64,000 bases of DNA. Origin: Limnohabitans sp. (GTDB taxonomy: Bacteria > Pseudomonadota > Gammaproteobacteria > Burkholderiales > Burkholderiaceae_C). The position numbers and the translations under genes were made by a program. Numbering within the stretch: the stretch's first letter is position 1; every line of letters begins with the position of its first letter. Under the pieces are notes generated by a model. The model ran no database searches. It was not told the origin of the DNA and saw only the letters and a list, made by a program, of their open reading frames with translations. The DNA lies in assembly GCA_024642215.1 (NCBI GenBank), contig JAHEBO010000016.1, positions 39,783 through 103,782 on the forward strand, written 5' to 3'. Below are positions 31,855-41,456 of the stretch, piece by piece.

Positions 31855-33801
31855 ATGCAGACGACCTTTCCTCAATTGCTTCTGGCACATGCCGCCCAGC
31901 GCCCCACGGCGCCGGCCATGCGTGAAAAAGAATATGGCATTTGGCAAACCATCAGCTGGCAAGACATGGCCACCATGGTGACGCACATGGCGTGTGGCCT
32001 GCACCAAGCAGGCTTGATGCGCGGTGAACACATGATTGTGGTGGGCTCCAACCGTCCCCGTCTTTACGCCACCATGTTGGCGGCGCAATCTTTGGGCGCC
32101 ATCCCTGTGCCTTTGTACCAAGATGCAGTGGCCGCTGAATGCGTGTTCCCCATGACCAACGCCGAAGTGCGTTTGTGCGTGGTGGAAGATCAAGAGCAGG
32201 TCGACAAAATGTTGGAAGTGCGCGAGTCTTACCCCGCACTGGCACACATCTACTTTGACGATCCGCGTGGCTTGCGCAAATACGACGAACCTGGCTTAGG
32301 TTCTGTGGACGAGTTGTTGGCCGCTGGTGCCGTGTTTGCCAAACAGCATCCCGACTTTTACAAAGCGCAAGTGGACTTAGGTTCCAAAGAAGACGTGGCC
32401 GCCATGTTCTTCACCTCTGGTACCACGGGCAATCCCAAAGGTGTGGTGCACACGCACGGCACCTTGATTGACCGCGCTCAAGCAGGTGCTGAGTTTGATC
32501 GACTCACCAGCAATGAAGACGTGCTGGCCTATTTGCCACCCGCTTGGATTGGTCAAAACATTTTCAGCTACGCACAATGGTTGGTGGCCGGTTATGTGGT
32601 CAATTGCCCAGAGTCAGCCGCCACGGTCACCATCGACTTGAAAGAAATTGGCCCTACGTATTACTTCGCACCCCCTCGGGTGTTTGAAGGCATGCTGACC
32701 AGCGTGAGCATTCGCATGGAAGACGCCAGTGCCATCAAGCGCAACATGTACAAATACTTCATGCGCCTGGCCAAAAAAGTGGGCCCTAAGCGCATGGACG
32801 GCGAGTCGATTGGCTTCTTCAGCAGCCTGATGTATGGCTTGGGCAACTTGTTGGTGTACGGCCCCTTGCGCAACAACATCGGCTTTAGCCGCGTGCGTGT
32901 GGCCTACACCGCCGGTGAAGCGATCGGCCCCGATTTGTTCACGTTTTACCGCTCCATTGGTGTGAACTTGAAACAGTTGTACGGTTCTACCGAAACGGCT
33001 GTGTTTGTGTGCTTGCAACCCGACAACCAAGCGCGCGCCGATACAGTGGGTGTGCCTTGCCGCGGGGTTGAAATTAAAGTGGCCGACAACGGCGAGATCT
33101 TGGTGAAGTCGCCAGGCTTGCTCAAGGGCTATTACAAAAACCCAGAAGCCACCGCCGAAGTGCTGACGGCCGATGGGTGGTATCACACCAGCGATGCCGG
33201 CTTCTTGGACAGCCATGGCCACCTCAAAATCATCGACCGCGTGAAAGACGTGGGCCGCATCAAAGGCGGCAGCAACGACGGTGCCATGTTTGCGCCGAAG
33301 TACGTCGAGAACAAACTCAAGTTCTTCCCGCACATCAAAGAAGTGGTGGCCTATGGCGACCAGCGCGAAAAAGTGTGCGTCATGATCAACGTCGATTTTG
33401 ATGCCGTGGGCAACTGGGCCGAGCGCCGCAACCTGCCTTACGCGGGATATACCGACTTGGCACAAAAGCCAGAAGTCTACGAACTCATCAGAGATTGTGT
33501 GGAGCAAGTCAATGCCGATTTGGCCGAAGACGATTTGTTGGCGGGTAGCCAAGTGAGTCGCTTCTTGGTGCTGCACAAAGAACTCGATGCCGATGACGGC
33601 GAACTCACGCGCACCAACAAGGTCCGCCGCGGTTTCATTGCCGAGAAGTACCAGCCCTTGGTCGACGCTTTGTATGGCGGCTTGACCACCCAGTTCATTG
33701 AAACGGTTGTGAAGTTTGAAGACGGACGCACAGGCAGTGTCAGCGCCACCCTCAAGATTTCCGATGCCAAAACATTTGCCCCTGTGAAGGCTGCAGCATG
33801 A
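31855..33801 (+). CDS. AMP-dependent synthetase/ligase (acyl-/aryl-CoA ligase)
   Basis: AMP-binding motif FFTSGTTGNPKGVVHTHG; LYGSTETAVF; GWYHTSDAGFLDSHGHLKIIDRVKD. Confidence 0.94.
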   Translation: MQTTFPQLLLAHAAQRPTAPAMREKEYGIWQTISWQDMATMVTHMACGLHQAGLMRGEHMIVVGSNRPRLYATMLAAQSLGAIPVPLYQDAVAAECVFPMTNAEVRLCVVEDQEQVDKMLEVRESYPALAHIYFDDPRGLRKYDEPGLGSVDELLAAGAVFAKQHPDFYKAQVDLGSKEDVAAMFFTSGTTGNPKGVVHTHGTLIDRAQAGAEFDRLTSNEDVLAYLPPAWIGQNIFSYAQWLVAGYVVNCPESAATVTIDLKEIGPTYYFAPPRVFEGMLTSVSIRMEDASAIKRNMYKYFMRLAKKVGPKRMDGESIGFFSSLMYGLGNLLVYGPLRNNIGFSRVRVAYTAGEAIGPDLFTFYRSIGVNLKQLYGSTETAVFVCLQPDNQARADTVGVPCRGVEIKVADNGEILVKSPGLLKGYYKNPEATAEVLTADGWYHTSDAGFLDSHGHLKIIDRVKDVGRIKGGSNDGAMFAPKYVENKLKFFPHIKEVVAYGDQREKVCVMINVDFDAVGNWAERRNLPYAGYTDLAQKPEVYELIRDCVEQVNADLAEDDLLAGSQVSRFLVLHKELDADDGELTRTNKVRRGFIAEKYQPLVDALYGGLTTQFIETVVKFEDGRTGSVSATLKISDAKTFAPVKAAA

Positions 33802-34580
33802 CAAAACACATTGGCGACGTCATCCTTGACGTTCAAAACATCAGCCTCCGATTTGGTGGTGTGAAAGCACTCACCGACATTTCTTTCAATGTCAAAGAAC
33901 ATGAAATTCGCGCCATCATTGGCCCCAACGGCGCCGGCAAAAGCTCCATGCTCAATTGCATCAATGGTGTCTACACGCCGCAAGAGGGCAGCATCACCTT
34001 CCGCGGTCAAACCTTCGACCACATGAACAGCCGCCAAGTGGCTGAAATGGGCGTGGCCCGTACTTTCCAAAACTTGGCATTGTTCAAAGGCATGAGCGTG
34101 ATCGACAACATCATGACGGGCCGCAACTTGCGCATGAAGAGCAACATCTTGATGCAAGCCTTGCGCATTGGCCCTGCCGAAAACGAAGAGATCAAACACC
34201 GCGAACGCGTGGAAGAGATCATCGACTTTTTGGAAATTCAGGCTTTCCGAAAAACACCCGTGGGCCAATTGCCTTACGGTTTGCAAAAGCGCGTCGACTT
34301 GGGCCGTGCGTTGGCCATGGAGCCCCAAGTCTTGTTGCTCGACGAGCCGATGGCCGGCATGAACGTTGAAGAGAAACAAGACATGTGCCGTTTCATCTTG
34401 GATGTGAACGACGAGTTTGGTTGCACCATCGTGTTGATTGAACACGACATGGGTGTGGTGATGGACATCTCCGATCGCGTGGTGGTGCTTGACTACGGCA
34501 AAAAAATTGGCGACGGGACACCCGAAGAAGTTCGCAACAACGAAGAAGTGATCAGCGCCTATTTGGGCACTTCACACTAA
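33798..34580 (+). CDS. livG: Branched-chain amino acid-type ABC transporter ATP-binding protein LivG
   Basis: GPNGAGKSSMLNCINGVYTPQEGSITFRGQ; VARTFQNLALFKGMSVIDNIMTGRN; LLLDEPMAGMN. Confidence 0.94.
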   Translation: MTKHIGDVILDVQNISLRFGGVKALTDISFNVKEHEIRAIIGPNGAGKSSMLNCINGVYTPQEGSITFRGQTFDHMNSRQVAEMGVARTFQNLALFKGMSVIDNIMTGRNLRMKSNILMQALRIGPAENEEIKHRERVEEIIDFLEIQAFRKTPVGQLPYGLQKRVDLGRALAMEPQVLLLDEPMAGMNVEEKQDMCRFILDVNDEFGCTIVLIEHDMGVVMDISDRVVVLDYGKKIGDGTPEEVRNNEEVISAYLGTSH

Positions 34581-34596
34581 GCACAAGGACAGCAAA

Positions 34597-35526
34597 ATGG
34601 GATTTTTTCTTGAAACCTTGATTGGCGGCCTGATGGCCGGCATGCTCTATTCCTTGGTGGCCTTGGGCTTCGTGCTCATTTACAAAGCCTCGGGCGTGTT
34701 CAACTTTGCACAAGGCGCGATGGTGCTGTTTGCTGCATTGGCCATGGCGCGATTCGCCGAATGGATTCCAGCGTATGCCGGTATCACAAGCCCTGTGGCA
34801 GCCAACTTCATTGCCTTTGCATTGGCAGCAGGTGTCATGTTCATTGTGGCTTGGGTCATTGAATTCTTGGTGCTCCGTCATTTGGTGAACCAAGAGGGCA
34901 CCACGCTCCTCATGGCCACCTTGGGTATTACGTATTTCTTGGATGGTGTGGGTCAATCTATCTTCGGTAGCGACATTTACAAAATTGACATTGGCATGCC
35001 CAAAGAACCTTTGATGGCTTTTGAGCAAGCCTTTGAAGGCGGCATCATGATCAACCAAGAAGACATGGTGGCGGCTGCCATTGCCGCAGTGTTGGTGGCG
35101 GCCCTCAGTGTGTTCTTCCAAAAAACTACCACAGGCCGTGCTTTGCGTGCGGTGGCCGATGATCACCAAGCCGCGCAATCAATTGGCATTCCCTTGAATC
35201 GAATTTGGGTCATTGTCTGGTGCGTGGCAGGCATTGTGGCTTTGGTGGCCGGCATGATTTGGGGCTCCAAGTTGGGCGTTCAATTCTCCTTGTCAACGGT
35301 GGCCTTGCGCGCATTGCCGGTGGTGATTTTGGGCGGTTTGACTTCCGTGCCTGGCGCCATCATTGGCGGTCTCATCATTGGTGTGGGCGAAAAATTATCT
35401 GAAGTTTTCTTGGGCCCTTATGTCGGTGGTGGCATTGAAATCTGGTTCGCCTATGTGCTGGCCTTGGGTTTCTTGCTCGTCCGTCCTCAAGGTTTGTTTG
35501 GTGAAAAGATCATCGATCGCGTTTGA
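34597..35526 (+). CDS. livH: Branched-chain-type ABC transporter permease LivH
   Basis: LIGGLMAGMLYSLVALGFVLIYKASGVFNFAQGAMVLF; GRALRAVADDHQAAQSIGIPLNRIWVIVW. Confidence 0.94.
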   Translation: MGFFLETLIGGLMAGMLYSLVALGFVLIYKASGVFNFAQGAMVLFAALAMARFAEWIPAYAGITSPVAANFIAFALAAGVMFIVAWVIEFLVLRHLVNQEGTTLLMATLGITYFLDGVGQSIFGSDIYKIDIGMPKEPLMAFEQAFEGGIMINQEDMVAAAIAAVLVAALSVFFQKTTTGRALRAVADDHQAAQSIGIPLNRIWVIVWCVAGIVALVAGMIWGSKLGVQFSLSTVALRALPVVILGGLTSVPGAIIGGLIIGVGEKLSEVFLGPYVGGGIEIWFAYVLALGFLLVRPQGLFGEKIIDRV

Positions 35527-35571
35527 TCCGCTGACGCAACCACTGAACCTTCACGATCTCAGAAAGAGTTT

Positions 35572-36648
35572 ATGTTTTACAGAGAAAACGGCCAATTCAA
35601 AACCAGCTACCAAGCTGACCAGCAAATTTTCCCCATTGCGCAAGATCGCTGGGGTGTGTTGCTCATCGTTGCATTTGCATTTTTCGCCGTGCCTTTCTTG
35701 GCCGACGAATACATGATGCGCGCCATCCTCATTCCTTTCCTCATTTTGTCGCTCGCTGCTTTGGGTGTGAACATCTTGGTGGGTTACTGCGGCCAGATCT
35801 CTTTGGGTTCGGGTGCCTTCATGGCGGTGGGCGCGTATGCCGCGTTTAACTGCTGGGTTCGCTTGGAAGGTATTCCGTTGGTAGGCGCTTTGCTGGTGGG
35901 CGGTTTCTTTGCCACTTTGGTGGGCATCTTTTTCGGCATTCCAAGCTTGCGTGTAAAGGGTCTGTATTTGTCCGTGGCCACTTTGGCTGCGCAGTTCTTC
36001 TGCGACTGGGCGTTCCTGCGCATCAAATGGTTCACCAACGACTCAGCTTCAGGCACGGCCTCCGTTGCCAATCTCACCGCTTTTGGTTTTGATGTGGTCA
36101 CGCCTTTGCAGAAATACATTTTCTGCTTGAGCGTATTGGTGGTCTTTGGTGTGTTGGCCAAGAATTTGGTGCGCGGCGCCATTGGCCGCGAGTGGATGGC
36201 CATTCGCGACATGGACGTGGCGGCGGCGGTCATTGGCATTCGCCCTATGTACGCCAAGCTCAGCGCGTTTGCGGTCAGCTCTTTCATTGTGGGCGTGGCT
36301 GGCGCACTTTGGGCTTTCGTTCACTTGGGCTCTTGGGAACCTGCCGCGTTCTCCGTAGACCGTTCATTCCAATTGCTGTTCATGGTGATCTTGGGCGGCA
36401 TGGGCTCCATCATGGGCAGCTTCTTTGGCGCAGGCTTCATTGTGGTGCTGCCCATTGCCATTAACTTGATTCTTCCCGTGTTGGGATCGCTGGTGGGTGT
36501 GGAGGTCAGCACCGCTGCCCTGACCCACGCAGAGCAAATTATTTTTGGTGCATTGATTGTGTGGTTCTTGATTGTGGAGCCGCACGGCTTGGCCAAATTG
36601 TGGAGTGTGGGCAAGCAAAAAATGCGTGTCTGGCCATTCCCTCACTGA
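35572..36648 (+). CDS. livM: Branched-chain-type ABC transporter permease LivM
   Basis: GVNILVGYCGQISLGSGAFMAVGAYAAF; GREWMAIRDMDVAAAVIGI. Confidence 0.94.
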   Translation: MFYRENGQFKTSYQADQQIFPIAQDRWGVLLIVAFAFFAVPFLADEYMMRAILIPFLILSLAALGVNILVGYCGQISLGSGAFMAVGAYAAFNCWVRLEGIPLVGALLVGGFFATLVGIFFGIPSLRVKGLYLSVATLAAQFFCDWAFLRIKWFTNDSASGTASVANLTAFGFDVVTPLQKYIFCLSVLVVFGVLAKNLVRGAIGREWMAIRDMDVAAAVIGIRPMYAKLSAFAVSSFIVGVAGALWAFVHLGSWEPAAFSVDRSFQLLFMVILGGMGSIMGSFFGAGFIVVLPIAINLILPVLGSLVGVEVSTAALTHAEQIIFGALIVWFLIVEPHGLAKLWSVGKQKMRVWPFPH

Positions 36649-36713
36649 TTTCGTCAGTCGTTTTATAAAAGTTTTTTCACTGCTTCTTTTAAATTTTCAA
36701 CAGGAGACAAACC

Positions 36714-38036
36714 ATGAAGCTTCGTCAACTCGTTCTCGCTGCATCGGTGGTGGCTGCGGCCGCTACCAGCGCGTTGGTCAGCACGGCTGCCTTCGCGCAA
36801 GCCAAAGAACAATTTTTCCCCGTGCTGCCTTACCGAACCGGTGCTTATGCACCTAACGGTGTGCCATGGGCCAACGGCTACGCCGACTACCTCAAGCTGA
36901 TCAATGCTCGTGACGGCGGTATCAATGGCGTGAAGATCACTTTCGAAGAGTGCGACACAGCCTACGCCACAGACCGCGGTGTGGAATGCTATGAGCGCCT
37001 GAAAGGCAAAGCACAAGGCGGTATCTTCCAGCCTTTGTCCACCGGCATTACCTTCGCTTTGACAGAAAAAGCGCCCACTGACAAAAACCCCTTGATCACT
37101 GGCGGCTATGGCCGTTCAGAGTCTAGCGACGGTGGTGTGTTCAAGTGGAACTTCCCCTTGCAGGGTACTTACTGGTCTGGCGCTGACATCATCATGCAGC
37201 ACCTCACCAAGAAAGAAAATGGCAACTTGAAAGGCAAAAAGATTGCCTTGGTCTACCACGACAGCCCCTACGGCAAAGAGCCTATTCCTTTGTTGCAAGA
37301 GCGCGCCAAAATGCAAGGTTACGACTTGCAATTGTTGCCCGTGACAGCACCAGGCGTGGAGCAAAAAGCCACTTGGTTGCAAATTCGCCAAGCCCGTCCT
37401 GACTACGTTTTGCTGTGGGGCTGGGGCGTGATGAACTCTGCTGCTTTGAAAGAAGCTGTGGCCACAGGTTACCCTCGCGACAAAATGTTCGGCGTGTGGT
37501 GGTCTGCTGCTGAACCCGACGTCAAAGACGTGGGCGAGGCTGCTAAAGGTTACACAGGTCTGGTGGCCACTGGCCCTGGCGGCAAAGTGATCGAAGACAT
37601 CCAGAAGCACGTGCATGCCAAGAAGCAAGGCACAGGCCCAGCAGACGAAGTCAACAGCACTTTGTACAACCGCGGTTTGGTGAGTGCCGCTTTGGCGGTT
37701 GAAGGTGTTCGCGCTGCGCAAGAACGCTTTGGCAAAGGCAAAGTGATGAACGGTGACCAAATTCGTTGGGGCTTGGAAAACCTGAACATGGACGACAAAG
37801 CACTGAAGAAATTGGGCCTTGATACGGTCATGAAACCCCTCAGCACATCATGCCTCGACCACGAAGGTTCACGCACTGCACGTTTGCACACATGGGACGG
37901 CAAAAAATGGAATTACAGCTCTGACTGGATCGAAGCCGACACCTCCATCATCAAGCCACTCGTGAAGCAATTTGCTGACAAGTACGCTGCAGAGAAAAAA
38001 CTGACACGCCGCACACCTGCGGACTGCCAGTCTTAA
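36714..38036 (+). CDS. Branched-chain-type ABC transporter substrate-binding protein
   Basis: Signal peptide; FFPVLPYRTGAYAPNGVPWANGYADYLKLINARDGGINGVKITFEECDTAY; embedded in liv operon. Confidence 0.92.
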   Translation: MKLRQLVLAASVVAAAATSALVSTAAFAQAKEQFFPVLPYRTGAYAPNGVPWANGYADYLKLINARDGGINGVKITFEECDTAYATDRGVECYERLKGKAQGGIFQPLSTGITFALTEKAPTDKNPLITGGYGRSESSDGGVFKWNFPLQGTYWSGADIIMQHLTKKENGNLKGKKIALVYHDSPYGKEPIPLLQERAKMQGYDLQLLPVTAPGVEQKATWLQIRQARPDYVLLWGWGVMNSAALKEAVATGYPRDKMFGVWWSAAEPDVKDVGEAAKGYTGLVATGPGGKVIEDIQKHVHAKKQGTGPADEVNSTLYNRGLVSAALAVEGVRAAQERFGKGKVMNGDQIRWGLENLNMDDKALKKLGLDTVMKPLSTSCLDHEGSRTARLHTWDGKKWNYSSDWIEADTSIIKPLVKQFADKYAAEKKLTRRTPADCQS

Positions 38037-38051
38037 TCGTGACACACGAGC

Positions 38052-38103
38052 GGGTGGCATTTTCAAATGCCGCCCCTCTTCTTCAGACTTGCGTGCAGGT
38101 CTG
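38052..38103 (+). other. Tandem intercistronic hairpins between substrate-binding protein and livF
   Basis: GGGTGGCATTT/AAATGCCGCCC (38052-38075) and CAGAC...GTCTG (38084-38103). Confidence 0.5.
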
Positions 38104-38122
38104 AGGTGGAGTTTCAAATTCA

Positions 38123-38947
38123 TTGAGCAGGGTCATCATGGACGCTAAAAATATTGTTCTCAACGTCAATGGCATTGAAGTCATTTACAACCACGTCATC
38201 TTGGTTTTAAAGGGTGTGTCTTTGCAAGTGCCAGAAGGCAGCATCGTGGCTTTGCTGGGCGGCAATGGTGCAGGCAAAACCACCACCTTGCGCGCGGTGT
38301 CCAACTTGTTGCAAGGCGAGCGCGGTGCAGTGACCAAAGGCTCGATTGAGTTGCGCGGTGAGCGCATCGAAAACTTGTCCCCAGCCGATTTGGTTCAGCG
38401 CGGTGTGGTGCAGGTCATGGAAGGCCGTCACTGCTTTGCGCACTTGACCATCGAAGAGAACTTGCTCACGGGTTCTTACACGCGCAAAGACAAAGGTGAA
38501 ATTGCGGCCAATTTGGAAAAGGTTTACAACTATTTTCCGCGTCTCAAAACACGCCGCACGTCACAAGCCGCTTATACCTCCGGTGGTGAACAGCAGATGT
38601 GCGCCATTGGCCGTGCCATCATGACCAACCCCAGCATGGTGTTGCTCGACGAGCCCTCGATGGGCTTGGCACCTCAAATTGTGGAAGAGGTGTTCAACAT
38701 CGTGCGCGACTTGAATACCAAAGAAAAAGTGACCTTCTTGTTGGCCGAACAAAACACCAACATGGCCTTGAAGTATTCCGACTACGGTTACATCATGGAA
38801 AGTGGCCGCATTGTGATGGACGGCGCGGCCCAAGACTTGGCCAGCAACGAAGACGTCAAAGAGTTTTACCTCGGCATGGGCGGTGGCGAGCGCAAGAGCT
38901 TCAAAGATGTGAAGAGCTACAAACGCCGCAAGCGCTGGTTGGCTTAA
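38123..38947 (+). CDS. livF: Branched-chain-type ABC transporter ATP-binding protein LivF
   Basis: [79 protein letters not shown]. Confidence 0.94.
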   Translation: MSRVIMDAKNIVLNVNGIEVIYNHVILVLKGVSLQVPEGSIVALLGGNGAGKTTTLRAVSNLLQGERGAVTKGSIELRGERIENLSPADLVQRGVVQVMEGRHCFAHLTIEENLLTGSYTRKDKGEIAANLEKVYNYFPRLKTRRTSQAAYTSGGEQQMCAIGRAIMTNPSMVLLDEPSMGLAPQIVEEVFNIVRDLNTKEKVTFLLAEQNTNMALKYSDYGYIMESGRIVMDGAAQDLASNEDVKEFYLGMGGGERKSFKDVKSYKRRKRWLA

Positions 38948-38975
38948 TCCATCCAAACTCATTCAAAGGATTTTT

Positions 38976-40238
38976 ATGAACACGCACATGGATGCATTGG
39001 AAACGCGCGCCCCTGCCGAGCGCGAAGCCGCACTGTTGGCCGCCTTGCCAGCACAAGTTGCGCACGCCCAAAAAAATGCGCCGGCCTTTACAGATGCTTT
39101 GAAAGGCATCAACGCGACAGACATCACCTCACGCGCGGCCTTGGCCAAATTACCGGTGGTGCGCAAATACGAATTGCTTGAAAAACAAAAAGCCTCACGT
39201 GCTGCCGGGGGCAGTGTGTTTGGCGGTTTCAGCGCGCTTTCATTTGGCAAGAACATGCCTCGCGTGTTTTCCAGTCCAGGTCCCATTTATGAACCGGAAG
39301 GTGCACGTGCCGATTATTGGCGCATGGCCCGCGCCATTGCGGCTGCCGGTTTTAAATCGGGTGAACTCATTCACAACTGTTTCAGCTACCACTTCACACC
39401 CGCGGGTTCCATGATGGAGTCAGGTGCGCACGCCTTGGGTTGTACAGTATTCCCTGGCGGTATTGGTCAAACCGAGCAGCAAGTCCAAGCCATGGCTGAG
39501 CTGCAGCCTGCGGGCTACATCGGCACCCCTAGCTTCTTGAAAATCATCATCGAGAAAGCCGCCGAAATGGGCGTGCCTTTGCCGTCTGTTCAAAAAGCCT
39601 TGGTGTCGGGCGAAGCCTTTCCGCCCAGCTTGCGCGATTGGATGACCGAGCGCGGTGTCAATGCCTATCAGTGCTACGCCACCGCCGATGTGGGCCTCAT
39701 TGCCTACGAAACCAGTGCCCGCCAAGGCTTGATCGTCGATGAAGGCGTGATGGTGGAAATCGTTCGTCCCGGCACCGGCGATCCTGTACCCGAAGGCGAA
39801 GTGGGTGAGTTGGTCATCACCAGCCTCAACCCCGACTACCCCTTGATTCGTTTTGGCACTGGCGATTTGTCGGCCATTTTGAGTGGTCCTTGCCCAACGG
39901 GCCGTACCAACCAGCGCATCAAGGGCTGGATGGGCCGCGCTGACCAAACCACCAAGGTGCGCGGTATGTTTGTGCATCCGGGTCAAGTGGCCGAAGTGGT
40001 GAAGCGTTTCCCCGCCGCCTTGAAAGCCCGTTTGGTGGTGCGAGGCGAGATGGCCAACGACAGCATGGCTTTGCACGTGGAGACCCAAACTGCTGGTTCG
40101 GGTGAGGCTGAACTCAAAGCCCAAATTGCCGAGGCGATTCGAGACATTACAAAACTTCGCAGCGAGGTGGTGTTGGTGGCGCCTGGCAGCTTGGTCAACG
40201 ATGGCAAAGTCATTGAGGACGCACGCAGTTATCAGTGA
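38976..40238 (+). CDS. Phenylacetate-CoA ligase family protein (PaaK-like)
   Basis: FSSPGPIYEPEGARADYWRMARAIAAAGFKSGELIHNCFSYHFTPAGSMMESG; CYATADVGLIAYE; GRADQTTKVRGMFVHPGQVAEV. Confidence 0.9.
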   Translation: MNTHMDALETRAPAEREAALLAALPAQVAHAQKNAPAFTDALKGINATDITSRAALAKLPVVRKYELLEKQKASRAAGGSVFGGFSALSFGKNMPRVFSSPGPIYEPEGARADYWRMARAIAAAGFKSGELIHNCFSYHFTPAGSMMESGAHALGCTVFPGGIGQTEQQVQAMAELQPAGYIGTPSFLKIIIEKAAEMGVPLPSVQKALVSGEAFPPSLRDWMTERGVNAYQCYATADVGLIAYETSARQGLIVDEGVMVEIVRPGTGDPVPEGEVGELVITSLNPDYPLIRFGTGDLSAILSGPCPTGRTNQRIKGWMGRADQTTKVRGMFVHPGQVAEVVKRFPAALKARLVVRGEMANDSMALHVETQTAGSGEAELKAQIAEAIRDITKLRSEVVLVAPGSLVNDGKVIEDARSYQ

Positions 40239-40316
40239 TCATCAGGCCCGTTGCCATGCGTCATATGCCATGTGGGCAAATTGGCCAAAGCCACGGCCAA
40301 CGGGTTGATTTGACGC

Positions 40317-40352
40317 AAAAGGTCTTCATTCTTGAGGGTATGAAGACCTTTT
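40317..40352 (+). terminator. Rho-independent terminator after liv/CoA-ligase operon
   Basis: AAAAGGTCTTCAT-N10-ATGAAGACCTTTT. Confidence 0.8.
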
Positions 40353-40433
40353 CGTTGAGGGTGTAAGTGTTTCCGCGGGGGTCCGTGGGTGTCAGGCCGG
40401 ACTAAACTAAAGGTTCTAGACAAGGAGTTATAG

Positions 40434-41408
40434 ATGAAACGCATGCTCGTACTGGCTGCCGCCGCCTTATCGCTGTTGGCCCAAGCTCAAACTTACCCTG
40501 GCACCAAGCCCATCACCTTCGTGGTGCCCTTCGCAGCCGGAGGCCCTACAGACCGTGTGGCACGTGATTTGGCTGAAGCCATGCGCGCACCTTTGGGCGG
40601 TGCGGTTCTCCTCGTTGACAATGCCGCGGGTGCCGGTGGCTCCATTGGCGCGAACAAGGTTGCCAAAGCAACACCCGATGGCCATACCTTGCTGGTTCAC
40701 CACATCGGCATGGCCACCATGCCCACTTTGGTTCGCAACATTCCCTTCAAAGTCGAAAGCGACTTTGAATACGTCGGCATGATCAATGACGTGCCCATGA
40801 CCCTCATTGGCAAGCCCGGCTTGCCAGCCAACAACTACAAAGAGTTGGCGACTTGGGTCGTCGCCAACAAAGGCAAAATTAATTTGGGCAATGCAGGTGT
40901 GGGTTCTGCGTCTCACCTCTGCGGCTTGTTGTATCAAAATGCCGTTCAAGTTGACATGACCACTGTGCCTTACAAAGGCACAGCCCCTGCCATGACCGAT
41001 CTGATGGGTGGCCAAATTGATTTGATGTGCGATCAAACCACCAACACCACCAGCCAAATTGAAGGCAAAAAAGTCAAGGCTTTTGCGGTCACCACCAACA
41101 AGCGTCTCACCACACCAGCCCTCAAAGATTTGCCCACCATGCAAGAGTCTGGTCTGAAAGGCTTTGAAGTCACCATTTGGCACGGTATTTATGCCCCCAA
41201 AGGCACGCCCCCCGATGTATTGGCCAAACTCAACGCTGCTTTAAAAGTGGCTCTGAAAGATCCTGAGTTCATCAAGAAGCAAGAAGGCCTGGGCGCTGTG
41301 GTCGTGACAGACAAGCGTGTCGAACCTGCTGAACACAAGAAATTTGTGGCTGCTGAAATTGCCAAGTGGAGTCCCGTCATCAAGGCGGCAGGCGTTTACG
41401 CCGACTAA
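40434..41408 (+). CDS. Bug/TctC-family periplasmic solute-binding protein
   Basis: YPGTKPITFVVPFAAGGPTDRVARDLAEAM...VDNAAGAGGSIGANKVAKATPDGHTLLVHH. Confidence 0.93.
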   Translation: MKRMLVLAAAALSLLAQAQTYPGTKPITFVVPFAAGGPTDRVARDLAEAMRAPLGGAVLLVDNAAGAGGSIGANKVAKATPDGHTLLVHHIGMATMPTLVRNIPFKVESDFEYVGMINDVPMTLIGKPGLPANNYKELATWVVANKGKINLGNAGVGSASHLCGLLYQNAVQVDMTTVPYKGTAPAMTDLMGGQIDLMCDQTTNTTSQIEGKKVKAFAVTTNKRLTTPALKDLPTMQESGLKGFEVTIWHGIYAPKGTPPDVLAKLNAALKVALKDPEFIKKQEGLGAVVVTDKRVEPAEHKKFVAAEIAKWSPVIKAAGVYAD

Positions 41409-41429
41409 TGACGTCACGAGCCTCCCTCC

Positions 41430-41456
41430 AAAAAACCGCTCTATGAGCGGTTTTTT
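41430..41456. terminator. Symmetric bidirectional terminator
   Basis: AAAAAACCGCTC-TAT-GAGCGGTTTTTT between convergent genes. Confidence 0.9.

Noticed and set aside
32614-33804. 396-aa minus-strand ORF
   Set aside because: Antisense to the AMP-dependent CoA ligase; no domain signature.
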